From Promicromonospora panici (lineage in GTDB: Bacteria; Actinomycetota; Actinomycetes; Actinomycetales; Cellulomonadaceae): a stretch of 64,000 bases of DNA. This document shows, in pieces, positions 34,082 through 42,497 of this stretch (its first letter is position 1; each line of letters opens with the position of its first letter). Under the pieces are notes generated by a model. The model was not told where the DNA came from. It did not search any database and worked only from the letters and a program-made list of their open reading frames with translations. The DNA is taken from NCBI RefSeq assembly GCF_900608595.1, contig NZ_UWYY01000003.1, positions 1 to 64,000 of the forward strand, read 5' to 3'. Made by a program: the position numbers and the translations under genes.

Positions 34082-34780
34082 CTAGGGCCGGCTGGGGCCG
34101 CCGTCGTCCAGCGCCGCGCGCCGGCTCTCCGAGCCGTGCTCGTGCACCCCGCGTGCCACGAACCGGCGGATCGACTCGCGCGCCCGCACGAGCAGGGCGG
34201 CCACGGCGTTCTTCGATATCCCGAGGTCCTCGGCCACCATCGAGATCGGGACGCCCTCGAACACCGTCATCTGCATCGCATACCGCTGCCGCGGCGGACA
34301 CGCCGCCAGGCCCTCGAGCACGTCCCCGAGCTCCATCGCGGACAGCGCCGCCGCGGCCGGGTCGTCCGACGCCGGCAGGTCGTGGGCCTCGTCGATCGCC
34401 GTCATCGGCGGCTGTCGCCGGCGCGAGCGGTCGGTCGCGATGTTGCGCACGGTGCGCGCCACGTATGTCTTCCCGTGCTCCCGCGGCCCGCGCCCCGCGC
34501 GCAGCAACGACAGGATGCGGACGAACGCCTCCGCCGCCAGGTCGTCGGCGTCCGCGGGGCTGCGGGTGTAACGCCGCGCCACCTTGAGCGCATACGGATA
34601 GTGGCGCCGCCAGACGAGGTCTATCGCGAACGTGTCGCCCGCCCTCGCCCGGCCGAACAGCTCGATGTCACCGAGTTCCTCCGCGTCCCCGTCCGTCTCC
34701 ACCAACACCCCAGGATTCCCATGCCCCTGTTCCAGCAGACCGATCTCGCGCTGCCAGGCCGCCGTCGTCGTCATCGGCAT
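34082..34780 (-). CDS. ECF-type RNA polymerase sigma factor
   Basis: This 232-residue protein has sigma-2 at about 45-110 (YALKVARRYTRSPADADDLA, AEAFVRIL, TYVARTVRNIATDRSRRR) and sigma-4 at about 150-215 (CPPRQRYAMQMTVFEGVPIS, DLGISKNAVAALLVRARESI). No anti-sigma gene is adjacent. Start ATG 34780 is chosen because GAGGAGGGG lies 6 bp upstream; the open frame continues far upstream but is not sigma-like. A 9-bp hairpin in the leader lies just before the ribosome-binding site. It is convergent with the GGDEF-like gene, leaving a 34-bp gap. Confidence 0.9.
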   Translation of the reverse strand: MPMTTTAAWQREIGLLEQGHGNPGVLVETDGDAEELGDIELFGRARAGDTFAIDLVWRRHYPYALKVARRYTRSPADADDLAAEAFVRILSLLRAGRGPREHGKTYVARTVRNIATDRSRRRQPPMTAIDEAHDLPASDDPAAAALSAMELGDVLEGLAACPPRQRYAMQMTVFEGVPISMVAEDLGISKNAVAALLVRARESIRRFVARGVHEHGSESRRAALDDGGPSRP

Positions 34781-34800
34781 CCAGATCCCCTCCTCGCGAT

Positions 34801-34828
34801 GACGGCCCGACCGTTCGGCCGGGCCGTC
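34801..34828 (-). promoter_or_regulatory. Leader hairpin before ECF sigma ribosome-binding site
   Basis: Perfect 9-bp arms GACGGCCCG and CGGGCCGTC enclose a 10-bp loop, ending 20 bp before the sigma start codon and just upstream of GAGGAGGGG. A self-complementary CGTACGTACG follows at 34835-34844. It may tune translation or be an operator. Confidence 0.45.
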
Positions 34829-34973
34829 GGCGCACGTACGTACGCGATGGGGAAGACGCGGTAGGTGGGTGGGCGTGTCGCAGGCCACAGAGGTGATCGG
34901 GAGGGTGATCTGCCTGGTCAGAGGGACAAATCGCATGCGGATGCATGTATAGGGCAACCCGCCGCGAGCATGG

Positions 34974-35007
34974 CCGTGGCCCCGCACGGCAAGATGCGGG
35001 GCCACGG
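34974..35007 (-). terminator. Strong hairpin terminator after small membrane protein gene
   Basis: Perfect 13-bp arms CCGTGGCCCCGCA and TGCGGGGCCACGG with an 8-bp loop lie 46 bp after the stop at 35053. No T-tract follows. Confidence 0.75.
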
Positions 35008-35052
35008 AGCTGCGGCCCGCCGGGAGGACGGCGGGGTCGGGCGGGGCCGGGT

Positions 35053-35304
35053 CTACCGGCGTCGGACGGCGGTGATCACGAACGCCAGGAATCCGATCGC
35101 GAGGGCCGACACCGTGGCCTCGACAGACCGGGAGGTGGCGACCCAGACCAGCACGAGCACGAGCAGCGTCACCGTGAGGGCGACGACCGCGACGCGCGTC
35201 ATGATTCGCGAGAGCCGGACCAGCCGCACTGCGGCGTCGGGGATCGGCGGGGGCGTCGGATCCGACGGATCCGGCTGCGGGACCGCGGGCAGGAGGTGAG
35301 ACAT
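35053..35304 (-). CDS. Small two-helix membrane protein, unknown function
   Basis: The 83-residue protein begins with a Pro-rich cytoplasmic or extracellular arm (MSHLLPAVPQPDPSDPTPPP), then two TM helices (about 38-58 VAVVALTVTLLVLVLVWVA and 65-80). The C-terminus is RRR, so both ends probably face the cytoplasm. Start ATG 35304 follows AAAGGAAA; the longer open frame upstream is discounted. It has its own terminator and lies after the UDP-GlcNAc epimerase terminator, so it is likely monocistronic. I do not recognise a family. Confidence 0.65.
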   Translation of the reverse strand: MSHLLPAVPQPDPSDPTPPPIPDAAVRLVRLSRIMTRVAVVALTVTLLVLVLVWVATSRSVEATVSALAIGFLAFVITAVRRR

Positions 35305-35329
35305 CAGGGTTTCCTTTCGAGGGAGTGCG

Positions 35330-35405
35330 CGGCTCCCGCCGGGAGCACGGCCCATGCCCGAGAACCCCAGCTTCCGGGCATGGACCGAGCAACCAGCGGG
35401 AGCCG
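35330..35405 (-). terminator. Nested hairpin after UDP-GlcNAc 2-epimerase gene
   Basis: An outer stem CGGCTCCCGC/GCGGGAGCCG (35330-35339 with 35396-35405) encloses an inner 9-bp stem CCATGCCCG/CGGGCATGG (35352-35360 with 35375-35383). It begins 7 bp after the epimerase stop codon and ends 26 bp before the next start codon, so it probably acts as terminator and may shape the next gene's leader. Confidence 0.65.
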
Positions 35406-35411
35406 GCGGGG

Positions 35412-36593
35412 TCAGCGGGCGAGTGCGGTGGCGGTCCAGCCCGTGACGTCGTCCTCCCCGCGCCGGCTGGCGAGCAGGTTCTCGATGACGTCGACCACCC
35501 GCGCGGCGGCGTGCCCGTCACCGAACGGACTGGGCGCGTTGGCCATGCGGCGGTGCAGCGTCTCGTCGGTGAGCAGCGCGGTGAGCGTGTCGACGATGCG
35601 CCTCGTGTGGGTGCCGACGAGCACGCCGCCGCCCGCGTCGAGGAGCTCCGGGCGCTCGGTGGTGTCGCGGGTGATCACGACGGGCACGTCGAAGGCGGGC
35701 GCCTCCTCCTGGATGCCGCCCGAGTCGGTCACCACGAGAGTCGCCTTGGACAGGACCCGCGTGAACTCCGCGTACGGCAGGGCGTCGGTCAGCAGGATGT
35801 TGGGGGTGTTGAAGGTGGTCGGCACGATCGCCTCGCGCACCAGCGGGTTGCCGTGCAGCGGCACGACGACGAGCACGTCGGGGAAGCGGTCGGCGACCTC
35901 GACCAGGGCCCGCGCGACCCGCTCGATCCCGTCGTCCCAGGACTCGCGCCGGTGCGCCGTGACCAGGACCAGGCGCTGGCCCTCCATGATCGCCGTCTCG
36001 ATGATCGGGTCGCTGACCCGGACGGGCCGGCTGACCGTGTGCATCAGGGCGTCGATGACGGTGTTGCCGGTGACGGTGACCTGGTGCTCGGGCACGTGCT
36101 CGTGGAGCAGGTTGCGCGCGGCCAGGTCCGTGGGGGCGCAGTGCCGGGCGGCGATGGTGGTGATGAACCGCCGGTTCCCCTCCTCGGGGAACGGCGAGTA
36201 GACGTCGCCGGTGCGCAGGCCCGCCTCGACGTGCACCACCGGGATCTGGCGGTGATACGCGGTCAGCGCCCCGGCGAACGCCGTGGTGGTGTCGCCCTGC
36301 ACGACGACGGCGTCGACCGGGTGCGCGTCGAGGTACTCGCTGAAGCCGCGGACGGCGCCGATCAGGACGTCGTCGAGCGAGTAGCCGCGACGCAGCAGGC
36401 CCAGGTCATGGTCCGGGATGATGCCGAAGAGCTGGTTGACCTGGTCGAGCATGGAGCGGTGCTGCCCGGAGCTCACGACGCGCGGTACGTGCCGGTTCCG
36501 GCGCTTGAGCTCGTTGACGACCGGGGCGAGCTTCACGGCCTCCGGCCGCGTTCCGTAGAGCACTGCGATCTCACGGCGAGCTGTCTGGGGCAT
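35412..36593 (-). CDS. wecB: UDP-N-acetylglucosamine 2-epimerase (non-hydrolysing)
   Basis: This 393-residue protein, the usual size, interconverts UDP-GlcNAc and UDP-ManNAc in the cytoplasm for envelope glycan synthesis. It shows VLYGTRPEAVKLAPVV at the N-terminus, QGDTTTAFAGAL, VHVEAGLRTGD, FPEEGNRRFI, VTAHRRESW, PLHGNPLVRE, and the UDP-binding TDSGGIQEEAPAFDVPVV, RDTTERPE and GTHTRRI blocks. All expected catalytic Asp, Glu and His positions appear present. Its nearest companions are a membrane protein, a GT2 synthase and an acyltransferase, consistent with a polysaccharide locus. Confidence 0.94.
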   Translation of the reverse strand: MPQTARREIAVLYGTRPEAVKLAPVVNELKRRNRHVPRVVSSGQHRSMLDQVNQLFGIIPDHDLGLLRRGYSLDDVLIGAVRGFSEYLDAHPVDAVVVQGDTTTAFAGALTAYHRQIPVVHVEAGLRTGDVYSPFPEEGNRRFITTIAARHCAPTDLAARNLLHEHVPEHQVTVTGNTVIDALMHTVSRPVRVSDPIIETAIMEGQRLVLVTAHRRESWDDGIERVARALVEVADRFPDVLVVVPLHGNPLVREAIVPTTFNTPNILLTDALPYAEFTRVLSKATLVVTDSGGIQEEAPAFDVPVVITRDTTERPELLDAGGGVLVGTHTRRIVDTLTALLTDETLHRRMANAPSPFGDGHAAARVVDVIENLLASRRGEDDVTGWTATALAR

Positions 36594-36734
36594 GCTGCTT
36601 CTCTCTGCTCGGGCGGACGGCTCGCAAGTACGAGCCGACGGGACCGACGCAGCGGGATGGGAGTGATGACGCCCTTGCCCGTGATTTTCTTTTTTGGGTT
36701 GGTACCGCGCTGACCTGGGCCGATGCTTCTCGGG

Positions 36735-37322
36735 TCACGCGTCCCCGGTGGGCCGGGCCACCGCCAGCAGGCCGCCGGGCGTGAAGAGCAGCGAGCAGAA
36801 GCACAGGGTCGCGACCATCAGGGCCGGGCCGCCGACCGTGTGCATCATCCAGCCGAACCCGGTCTCACCCCAGCGTGCGGTCGCCTCGACCGACAGGACC
36901 GTCCGGGCCGTGCTCACGACCCCGAGGATCGTGATGGTCACCAGGCTCGCGACGAGCAGCCCGGCCACGGGGGCGCGGCGCCACACGAGCAGCATCAGCG
37001 CGGTCGCCAGAAGCGCGCCGCCCATGAACCACGACGCCGAGACCGGGCCGGTGACCAGGACGCTCGGCCACACGGGCACCCCGCCCGCCATCGACTCGTA
37101 GTAGAAGACCGGGGCCGCCGAGGGCACCGTTGCGGCCCGGGAGAACAGGTGCTCCAGCAGCCGGGCGATGAGCACCGCCTCGCCGTGCCGAAAGCGCTCG
37201 GCGGCCAGCAGGACGGCGACCCCGAGCACGGCCACCGGCACGGCGGCCCAGAGGCGCGGCCGGACGTCGGGCGGTGGGGTACGGGCCTCGACGATCACGA
37301 TCTCGACCGAAGATTCGATCAC
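36735..37322 (-). CDS. Polytopic membrane protein, possible exosortase-like protein
   Basis: This 195-residue protein has about five TM helices (about 26-43, 88-112, 117-136, 155-172 or so). The pattern resembles exosortase/archaeosortase proteins of EPS loci: a VTGPVSASWFMGGALLATAL segment where active members carry a Cys just after a conserved Thr, then Arg140 (STARTVLS) and His161 (GWMMHTVGG) in the order and helical context of the catalytic Arg and His. The expected Cys is absent (Val/Ser in its place), so it would be inactive if the relationship is real. It lies between the epimerase and the GT2 gene. An unrelated polysaccharide membrane protein remains possible. Confidence 0.45.
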   Translation of the reverse strand: MIESSVEIVIVEARTPPPDVRPRLWAAVPVAVLGVAVLLAAERFRHGEAVLIARLLEHLFSRAATVPSAAPVFYYESMAGGVPVWPSVLVTGPVSASWFMGGALLATALMLLVWRRAPVAGLLVASLVTITILGVVSTARTVLSVEATARWGETGFGWMMHTVGGPALMVATLCFCSLLFTPGGLLAVARPTGDA

Positions 37323-37506
37323 GGCTCGCCCTCCCCACCCCGTGAGTGGGTAGAGCGGGTCGGGGGGTTGTGCATGCGCGTTTTCCTCTCCGGAGGCGGG
37401 GGGTGTGGATCAGCGGCTCGCTCGCCCGGACAGACGCACCGAGGGCCGGACGACGACGGTTCGTCATCACCGCGGGCGGTTCCCGTCTATCCGGGCGCTG
37501 GCCGAG

Positions 37507-37543
37507 AACGCCCCACCGCTTCGTCCCCTGGCGGTGGGGCGTT
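37507..37543 (-). terminator. Strong hairpin terminator after GT2 gene
   Basis: Perfect 13-bp arms AACGCCCCACCGC and GCGGTGGGGCGTT with an 11-bp loop lie 56 bp past the stop at 37599. The rest of the gap from 37323 to 37598 shows no gene. Confidence 0.75.
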
Positions 37544-37598
37544 GTCGTGTCTGGGATGGCGTGTATCGGAGCGGGAGGACTGCGCCTCCGGACCACGC

Positions 37599-38912
37599 TC
37601 AGATTGAGACCGGTTCTGCCTCGCGGACCCGCGCCGTCTTGTCCCACGTCGTCTCGCCGCGCAGGATGCGCGCCAGCGCCTTCCACGCGCACGTGAACGA
37701 GATGTAGTTCATGACGATGAAGGAGTTGGCGAGGGCCAGGCTCTTGAGCAGGGCGAAGCGCCGGTCACGCCGGTGGTAGATCCAGCCCGCCGCGAGCGCC
37801 GGAGCGAAGGCGAGGAGGTAGAACGCAGCGGCGACGATGGTGAGCGCGATGCTGCTGCCGTCCGCGACCACCCAGATCTGGTCCCAGTTGATGGCGAGCA
37901 TGATCAGGCAGTAGTGGAAGAGGATCGACCAGGGGAGGTCGAGCAGCCAGGGGACGAGGCAGTAGGACGTGAGCTCGAGCGCCCTGGCGTTGCTGAGCTG
38001 GGGCGCGCGCCAGATGTCGGGCACGCGCCCGATGGCCATCATGTGGCCCTGGTACCAGCGGGTGCGCTGCTTGAGGAGCAGCGGCAGCGTCTCGACCGCT
38101 TGCTGGTCCACAGAGGCGTGGGGTGTGGTCTGCAGTTGCCAGCCCATGAGCGCGAGCGTGATGGCGAGGTCGAGGTCCTCGGTCAGTGACGCGGACCAGG
38201 GCCGCTCCCCCGTCTCGTCGAGCGCGGAGAGGCGCGCGAACTGCCCGTTGCCGCCGAGGCTCACGGTTCCCGTGACCTGGCGGCCGAACTGCGTGATCGC
38301 TGCGAGGCCCCAGAACTGGTAGTCCTGGAACCGCGTCAGGAAGGTGTGCCGGTTGCGGATGCGGACCTGGAGCTGGACGCCGCCGACGGCGTCGTTCGCG
38401 AAGAGGGGCAGGACCTGGTCGAGGGCGCCGTCCGAGAGGCGGCCGTCGGCGTCCATCACGCACACGATGACCTTCGCGGGATCCTGGCCGCGCTCGGCGA
38501 CCCGGCGTCGGACCCAGGCGATCCCGGCGTTGAGCGCCTCCCCCTTGCCCTGGCGCGCGTCGGGGAGGTCGCGGCGCAGCACCTGGACCCGGCCGCCGCC
38601 GGCGGCACGAGCGTGCGGTGTCGTGTCGTCGTCCGACCCGTCGTCGATCACGAGGGTTGTCGTCCCGGCCAGGCGGGTCAGCCCGGCGACCGTGGGGCCG
38701 ATGACGGCCTCCTCGTTCAGGCACGGGACCAGGAAGTACAGGGTCAGGTCGGCATGCGCCGCGGAGTCGCGCGAACCGTAGGTCGCGTTCCCTTGCGCAC
38801 CGAGGCTGGTCCTCGAGCGCCGGAGCTGGACGAGCCCGCTGCCCATGAGCAGCAGGAAGTAGGCCATCGATGTGCCGATGACGACGTGCGAGAGGGTCTC
38901 GAGCACGGGCAT
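37599..38912 (-). CDS. Membrane glycosyltransferase, GT2 family (polysaccharide synthase type)
   Basis: This 437-residue protein has an N-terminal TM helix (about 8-28). The GT2 catalytic domain follows with FLVPCLNEEAVIG, VIDDGSDDDT, the metal-binding DADG, TEDLDLA and the processive-synthase motif QRTRW (QxxRW). Three or four C-terminal TM helices close the chain. These motifs are those of chitin/hyaluronan/poly-GlcNAc-type synthases, which polymerise a UDP-sugar and export the chain. The neighbouring UDP-GlcNAc 2-epimerase suggests a GlcNAc- or ManNAc-containing product. It is divergent from the acyltransferase gene 107 bp away. Confidence 0.9.
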   Translation of the reverse strand: MPVLETLSHVVIGTSMAYFLLLMGSGLVQLRRSRTSLGAQGNATYGSRDSAAHADLTLYFLVPCLNEEAVIGPTVAGLTRLAGTTTLVIDDGSDDDTTPHARAAGGGRVQVLRRDLPDARQGKGEALNAGIAWVRRRVAERGQDPAKVIVCVMDADGRLSDGALDQVLPLFANDAVGGVQLQVRIRNRHTFLTRFQDYQFWGLAAITQFGRQVTGTVSLGGNGQFARLSALDETGERPWSASLTEDLDLAITLALMGWQLQTTPHASVDQQAVETLPLLLKQRTRWYQGHMMAIGRVPDIWRAPQLSNARALELTSYCLVPWLLDLPWSILFHYCLIMLAINWDQIWVVADGSSIALTIVAAAFYLLAFAPALAAGWIYHRRDRRFALLKSLALANSFIVMNYISFTCAWKALARILRGETTWDKTARVREAEPVSI

Positions 38913-39019
38913 GTCTGTTCCTCTTTCGGTGGACCCGGCGATAGACGTCCACCGGGTCCGGCCATGACGGCCAGGATTTCGACCGTCACCGCTGCGCCGA
39001 TCGGCCGTCAGTCCACCCC

Positions 39020-40882
39020 GTGACGACCACGAACTTCACCCGGCCCATCCCGCTCCCCTCGGTGTACTACCGGGCGGTCGACGGGCTACGCGGCGTCGCC
39101 GTGATCTCCGTGCTCATGTACCACACGGGCCTGTACCACAACGGCCTCTTCGGGGTGGACCTGTTCATGGTGCTGTCCGGCTTCCTGATCACCGTCACGC
39201 TGCTGCGTGAGGAGTCGCGGACCGGGCGGGTCAGCCTCAAGGCCTTCTACCGTCGCCGGGCCAAGCGCCTCTTGGCCCCGCTGCTCGTGGTGCTCGGCGC
39301 GACGGCGATCGCCGCCGCGCAGCTGGGCCGCAGCGACGAGGCCGACCGGGTGCTGCAACAGGGCATCGCGTCGCTGTTCTACGTCGCCAACTGGGAGCAG
39401 ATCGCCCAGGGCGAGTCGTACTGGGACGCCCTGGGCGTGCCGGGCCCGCTCTCGCACATGTGGTCGCTGTCCATCACGGAGCAGTTCTACCTGGTGTGGC
39501 CGCCGCTGCTCGCTCTCGTCTCCGCGATCGTCGTCCGACGGCGGCACGCGGTGATCGCGGCACTCGCCGCCGCCGGGGCGGTCGCCATGACCGTCGCGAC
39601 CGTACTGTCGTACGACGGCGCCAACGCCGACCTGCTGTATCTGGGCACCCACACGCACGGCGTCGGCCTCATGGTCGGGTCGCTGGCCGCCGTCGTCTGT
39701 GTGTGGCGGCTCCGGCGCCGCGCGGGGGGTGTGCCGTCGCGGTTCGTCCTGCCGCGACGGCTGGCCGGGCTGGTCACGGTGGCCCTGCTGACGGCGATCG
39801 TGGTGGTGTCGGTGCTGACGACCACGTACGAGGAGCCCTGGCTCTACGAGAGCGGCGGGCTGACCGTCGTCGCGCTGCTGGGGGCGGGTCTGATCCTGGC
39901 CCTGACCCGCTCGGACACCTGGGTGGCACGGATCTTCGAGGTCGGCCCGCTGGTCGAGATCGGCAAGGTCTCCTACGCCCTCTACCTGGTCCACATGCCG
40001 GTGTTCTGGTTGCTGCAGAAGATGCTGCCCGACCCCCGGCCGGCGTTCATCGCGCTCTACGGGATCCCGCTGTCGGTCGCGTTCGCCGCCTTCCTGCACC
40101 ACATCGTCGGCGAGCCGGTGCGCATCCGGCGGTGGAACCGCGCCGGAGGTGTCTCCTTCGCGGTCCTCAGCGTCGCCGTGTGCGCGGCTCTGGTCGTCTC
40201 GCCCGCCGTCGTGCGGCAGGTTTCAGGTTCCGGGGACACCCGCGTGCTGGTGCTCGGCGACTCGCTCGGGCACGACTTCGCGCAGGCCCTGACGACCTAC
40301 GCCCCCGACGAGTTCGCGGTGACCGACGCCGCCTTCAACGGCTGCGGCGTCTTCAGCCCGGAGACGAGCCGGACCACTACCGGCGTCCCACAACGCCCTG
40401 CGGACGGGTGCCTGCCGTGGGAGCAGCGCTGGCGTGACGGCATCCGCGACGCCGCCCCGCACGTCGTGGTGATCAACCTGGCGTGGGACGGCGCCGACCA
40501 GCGCGTCGACGGCCGCTGGCTGGACCCGTGCACGCGGGGTTACGCCAAGCGGTACACGCGCCAGCTCGACGCGGCGCTCGAGATCGTCCAGGCGGGCGAC
40601 CCCGACCGCCAGGTGCTGCTCACCACCTCCCGCGAGTTCACGCCTATCGCGTGGCCCGAGTGGGCGGCCTGCCACACCGAACAGCTCCGCGAGGCGGCTG
40701 CCGAGCGCGACGGGGTCACGGTCCTGGAGCTGCACGACTTCGTCTGCACGGACCGGAAATGCCGGCAGACGACGCCGGACGGCTCGCCCACCTACATCGA
40801 CACGGTGCACTTCACGCGGCGGGGTATGGAGTGGATCGCGCCGTGGCTGTCGGACGCGATCAGTTCTGCGGCTGGGCGGTGA
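39020..40882 (+). CDS. Acyltransferase-3/SGNH fusion (OafA/OatA-like O-acetyltransferase)
   Basis: This 620-residue protein begins at GTG. Its N-terminal acyltransferase-3 domain has about ten TM helices (about 20-390) with RAVDGLRGVAVISVLMYHTG, FGVDLFMVLSGFLIT (the HxxxF-type region) and SHMWSLSITEQFYLVWPP. The C-terminal extracellular SGNH domain (about 400-620) shows GDSLGHDF (nucleophile Ser) and DTVHFTRRGMEW (DxxH). This architecture moves an acetyl group across the membrane and onto a wall or capsule glycan. The target is unknown but the neighbouring GT2 product is a candidate. Confidence 0.92.
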   Translation: MTTTNFTRPIPLPSVYYRAVDGLRGVAVISVLMYHTGLYHNGLFGVDLFMVLSGFLITVTLLREESRTGRVSLKAFYRRRAKRLLAPLLVVLGATAIAAAQLGRSDEADRVLQQGIASLFYVANWEQIAQGESYWDALGVPGPLSHMWSLSITEQFYLVWPPLLALVSAIVVRRRHAVIAALAAAGAVAMTVATVLSYDGANADLLYLGTHTHGVGLMVGSLAAVVCVWRLRRRAGGVPSRFVLPRRLAGLVTVALLTAIVVVSVLTTTYEEPWLYESGGLTVVALLGAGLILALTRSDTWVARIFEVGPLVEIGKVSYALYLVHMPVFWLLQKMLPDPRPAFIALYGIPLSVAFAAFLHHIVGEPVRIRRWNRAGGVSFAVLSVAVCAALVVSPAVVRQVSGSGDTRVLVLGDSLGHDFAQALTTYAPDEFAVTDAAFNGCGVFSPETSRTTTGVPQRPADGCLPWEQRWRDGIRDAAPHVVVINLAWDGADQRVDGRWLDPCTRGYAKRYTRQLDAALEIVQAGDPDRQVLLTTSREFTPIAWPEWAACHTEQLREAAAERDGVTVLELHDFVCTDRKCRQTTPDGSPTYIDTVHFTRRGMEWIAPWLSDAISSAAGR

Positions 40883-40941
40883 GACCGGCGTCGGTGAGAC
40901 CGGCCTCGCACAAGCTCGGGAGGTATCGACGCGCCAACCTT

Positions 40942-40991
40942 ATGCAAGCAGGTACTTGCATTTGACATGCAAGTACCGACTTGCCTATCGT
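40942..40991 (+). promoter_or_regulatory. Promoter and four-half-site operator of the arsR-VOC gene
   Basis: Alternating half-sites ATGCAAG (40942), CTTGCAT (40955), ATGCAAG (40967) and a partial ACTTGC (40979) form overlapping dyads. The best is the 11-bp perfect repeat GGTACTTGCAT/ATGCAAGTACC (40951-40961 and 40967-40977). A -35 TTGACA (40962-40967) is embedded in it and a -10-like TATCGT lies at 40986, spacer 18 bp. The GTG start is only 7 bp beyond, so the message is probably leaderless and self-repressed. Confidence 0.75.
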
Positions 40992-40998
40992 CGTCGGC

Positions 40999-41775
40999 GT
41001 GACGGATGTGTTCAAGGCCCTGTCGGACCGGACCCGGCGGGCGATCGTCGAAGAGCTACGCCAGCGGGACGGGCAGTCCCTGTTCGAGCTGTGCGCGCGG
41101 CTCACCACCAACCACGGGCTGACCTCCTCGCGCCAGGCAGTCTCACAACACCTGGACGTGCTGGAGGCCGCGGGCCTGGTCACAGCGAGACGTCAGGGGC
41201 GATACAAGCTGCTCTTCCTCGACACCGCGCCCCTCACCCCGATCGTCGAGAGCTGGCTGGCCGAGCGCACCGACCCATCGCCTGCCCGCGCCACCGTCCC
41301 ACCTGCCGGGGCGGCGAGGGCAGGCATGAGGGTCACGTGGGTCAGCGTGTTCGTCGACGACCAGGAACGGGCGCTGCGGTTCTACACCGACGTGCTGGGA
41401 TTCGTCCCCAAGCACGACGTCCCCCTCGGTGAGGACCGCTGGATCACGGTGGTCTCGCCTCTGGACCCGGACGGCGTCGAGCTCGTATTCGAACCCGCCA
41501 CCCCACCGGCGAGGCAGTTCCGGGACACGCTGACGGCTGACGGCACACCCTTCAACTCCTTCGCCGTCGATGACGTCGAAGCCGAGTACCAGCGGCTCCA
41601 GGGCCTCGGCGTCCACTTCACCCAGCCCCCCACCGTCATGGGCGAGACCACCACCGCGGTGTTCGACGACACCTGCGGAAACCTGATCCAGATTCACCAC
41701 CATGCCGAGCAGCAGGCCGGCGACCCGGACCCACAGAGGGAGCCGGACCCTACAGAAGAAGGAGAACACCAGTGA
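40999..41775 (+). CDS. ArsR-family regulator fused to a VOC/glyoxalase domain
   Basis: From GTG 40999 the 258-residue protein has an ArsR winged HTH (about 1-95: VFKALSDRTRRAIVEELRQR, then SSRQAVSQHLDVLEAAGLVT) joined to a C-terminal VOC domain (about 110-240: VSVFVDDQERALRFYTDVLG, FDDTCGNLIQIHH). ArsR repressors and VOC proteins are normally separate genes; here the VOC part may be the ligand sensor or a small-molecule enzyme. There is no CxC metal site, so it belongs to the SRPBCC-linked ArsR type. Its stop overlaps the GTG of the SRPBCC gene, matching the common ArsR-SRPBCC operon. Confidence 0.87.
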   Translation: MTDVFKALSDRTRRAIVEELRQRDGQSLFELCARLTTNHGLTSSRQAVSQHLDVLEAAGLVTARRQGRYKLLFLDTAPLTPIVESWLAERTDPSPARATVPPAGAARAGMRVTWVSVFVDDQERALRFYTDVLGFVPKHDVPLGEDRWITVVSPLDPDGVELVFEPATPPARQFRDTLTADGTPFNSFAVDDVEAEYQRLQGLGVHFTQPPTVMGETTTAVFDDTCGNLIQIHHHAEQQAGDPDPQREPDPTEEGEHQ

Positions 41776-42371
41776 CTGACATCGCAGACCAGGACGCGAG
41801 CATCCCCCTCGTGGAGCGCAGCGTCACGAACCGTGAGATCGCCGACGGGCCGGCCGACGCCGTGGTACTCCGGCGCCGCTTGGATGCGCCGATCCAGGAC
41901 GTGTGGGCCGCGATCACGACCCCGGATCGCATCGACCGCTTCTTCCTGCCGGTCAGCGGCGACTTCCGAGAGGGCGGCTCTTATGCCTTCGAGGGCCAGG
42001 CCAGCGGGAGGATCCTCGCCTGCGACGCCCCGAATCTGCTCCGGCTCGAGTGGATCCCGCCGGACCGCGCCGAAGCCGACCAGGTCGAGGTGCGGCTGAC
42101 CGCCGACGGAGACGACGATGCGACGTGGCTGGAGCTTGAGCATGCCTCCGTCGCCGATGTCTTCCACACCGACCTGTCCGGAGACAAGTTCAGCCCCGCG
42201 ATCGGTTGGGAGGGTCCGTTGCACTTCCTCGGTGAGTACTTGCGCGGCGTGCTGCCGGACCAGCCGAGCATGGAGTGGTACGTCTTCGACGAGGCGGAAG
42301 AGATGAGGCTGGCCAAGCTCCGCGCCGCGGAGTGGGTCAAGGCAGAGGCTCGGCACGCCGGGACGAGCTAG
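41772..42371 (+). CDS. SRPBCC/AHSA1-family protein
   Basis: This 199-residue protein has an AHSA1-type START-like fold: VVLRRRLDAPIQDVWAAITT, RIDRFFLPVSGDFREGGSY, LRLEWIPPD, and a C-terminal helix with the GWEGPLHFLGEYLRG block. The fold binds a hydrophobic small molecule; in operons with ArsR regulators these proteins are often of unproven function. GTG start 41772 overlaps the regulator's TGA (GTGA), so the two are coupled and controlled by the operator at 40942-40991. Confidence 0.88.
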   Translation: MTDIADQDASIPLVERSVTNREIADGPADAVVLRRRLDAPIQDVWAAITTPDRIDRFFLPVSGDFREGGSYAFEGQASGRILACDAPNLLRLEWIPPDRAEADQVEVRLTADGDDDATWLELEHASVADVFHTDLSGDKFSPAIGWEGPLHFLGEYLRGVLPDQPSMEWYVFDEAEEMRLAKLRAAEWVKAEARHAGTS

Positions 42372-42497
42372 ATCGCGCCGTTTCGCACGGTCACGTCGCC
42401 ATCGGCACGATTTTCACCCGTCATGACTCGCGTGCCGCGCCGTCTATCTCGGTGTACCGATCCGCGACAGCGGGCCTCTCACCGAAAGGAAACAGGT

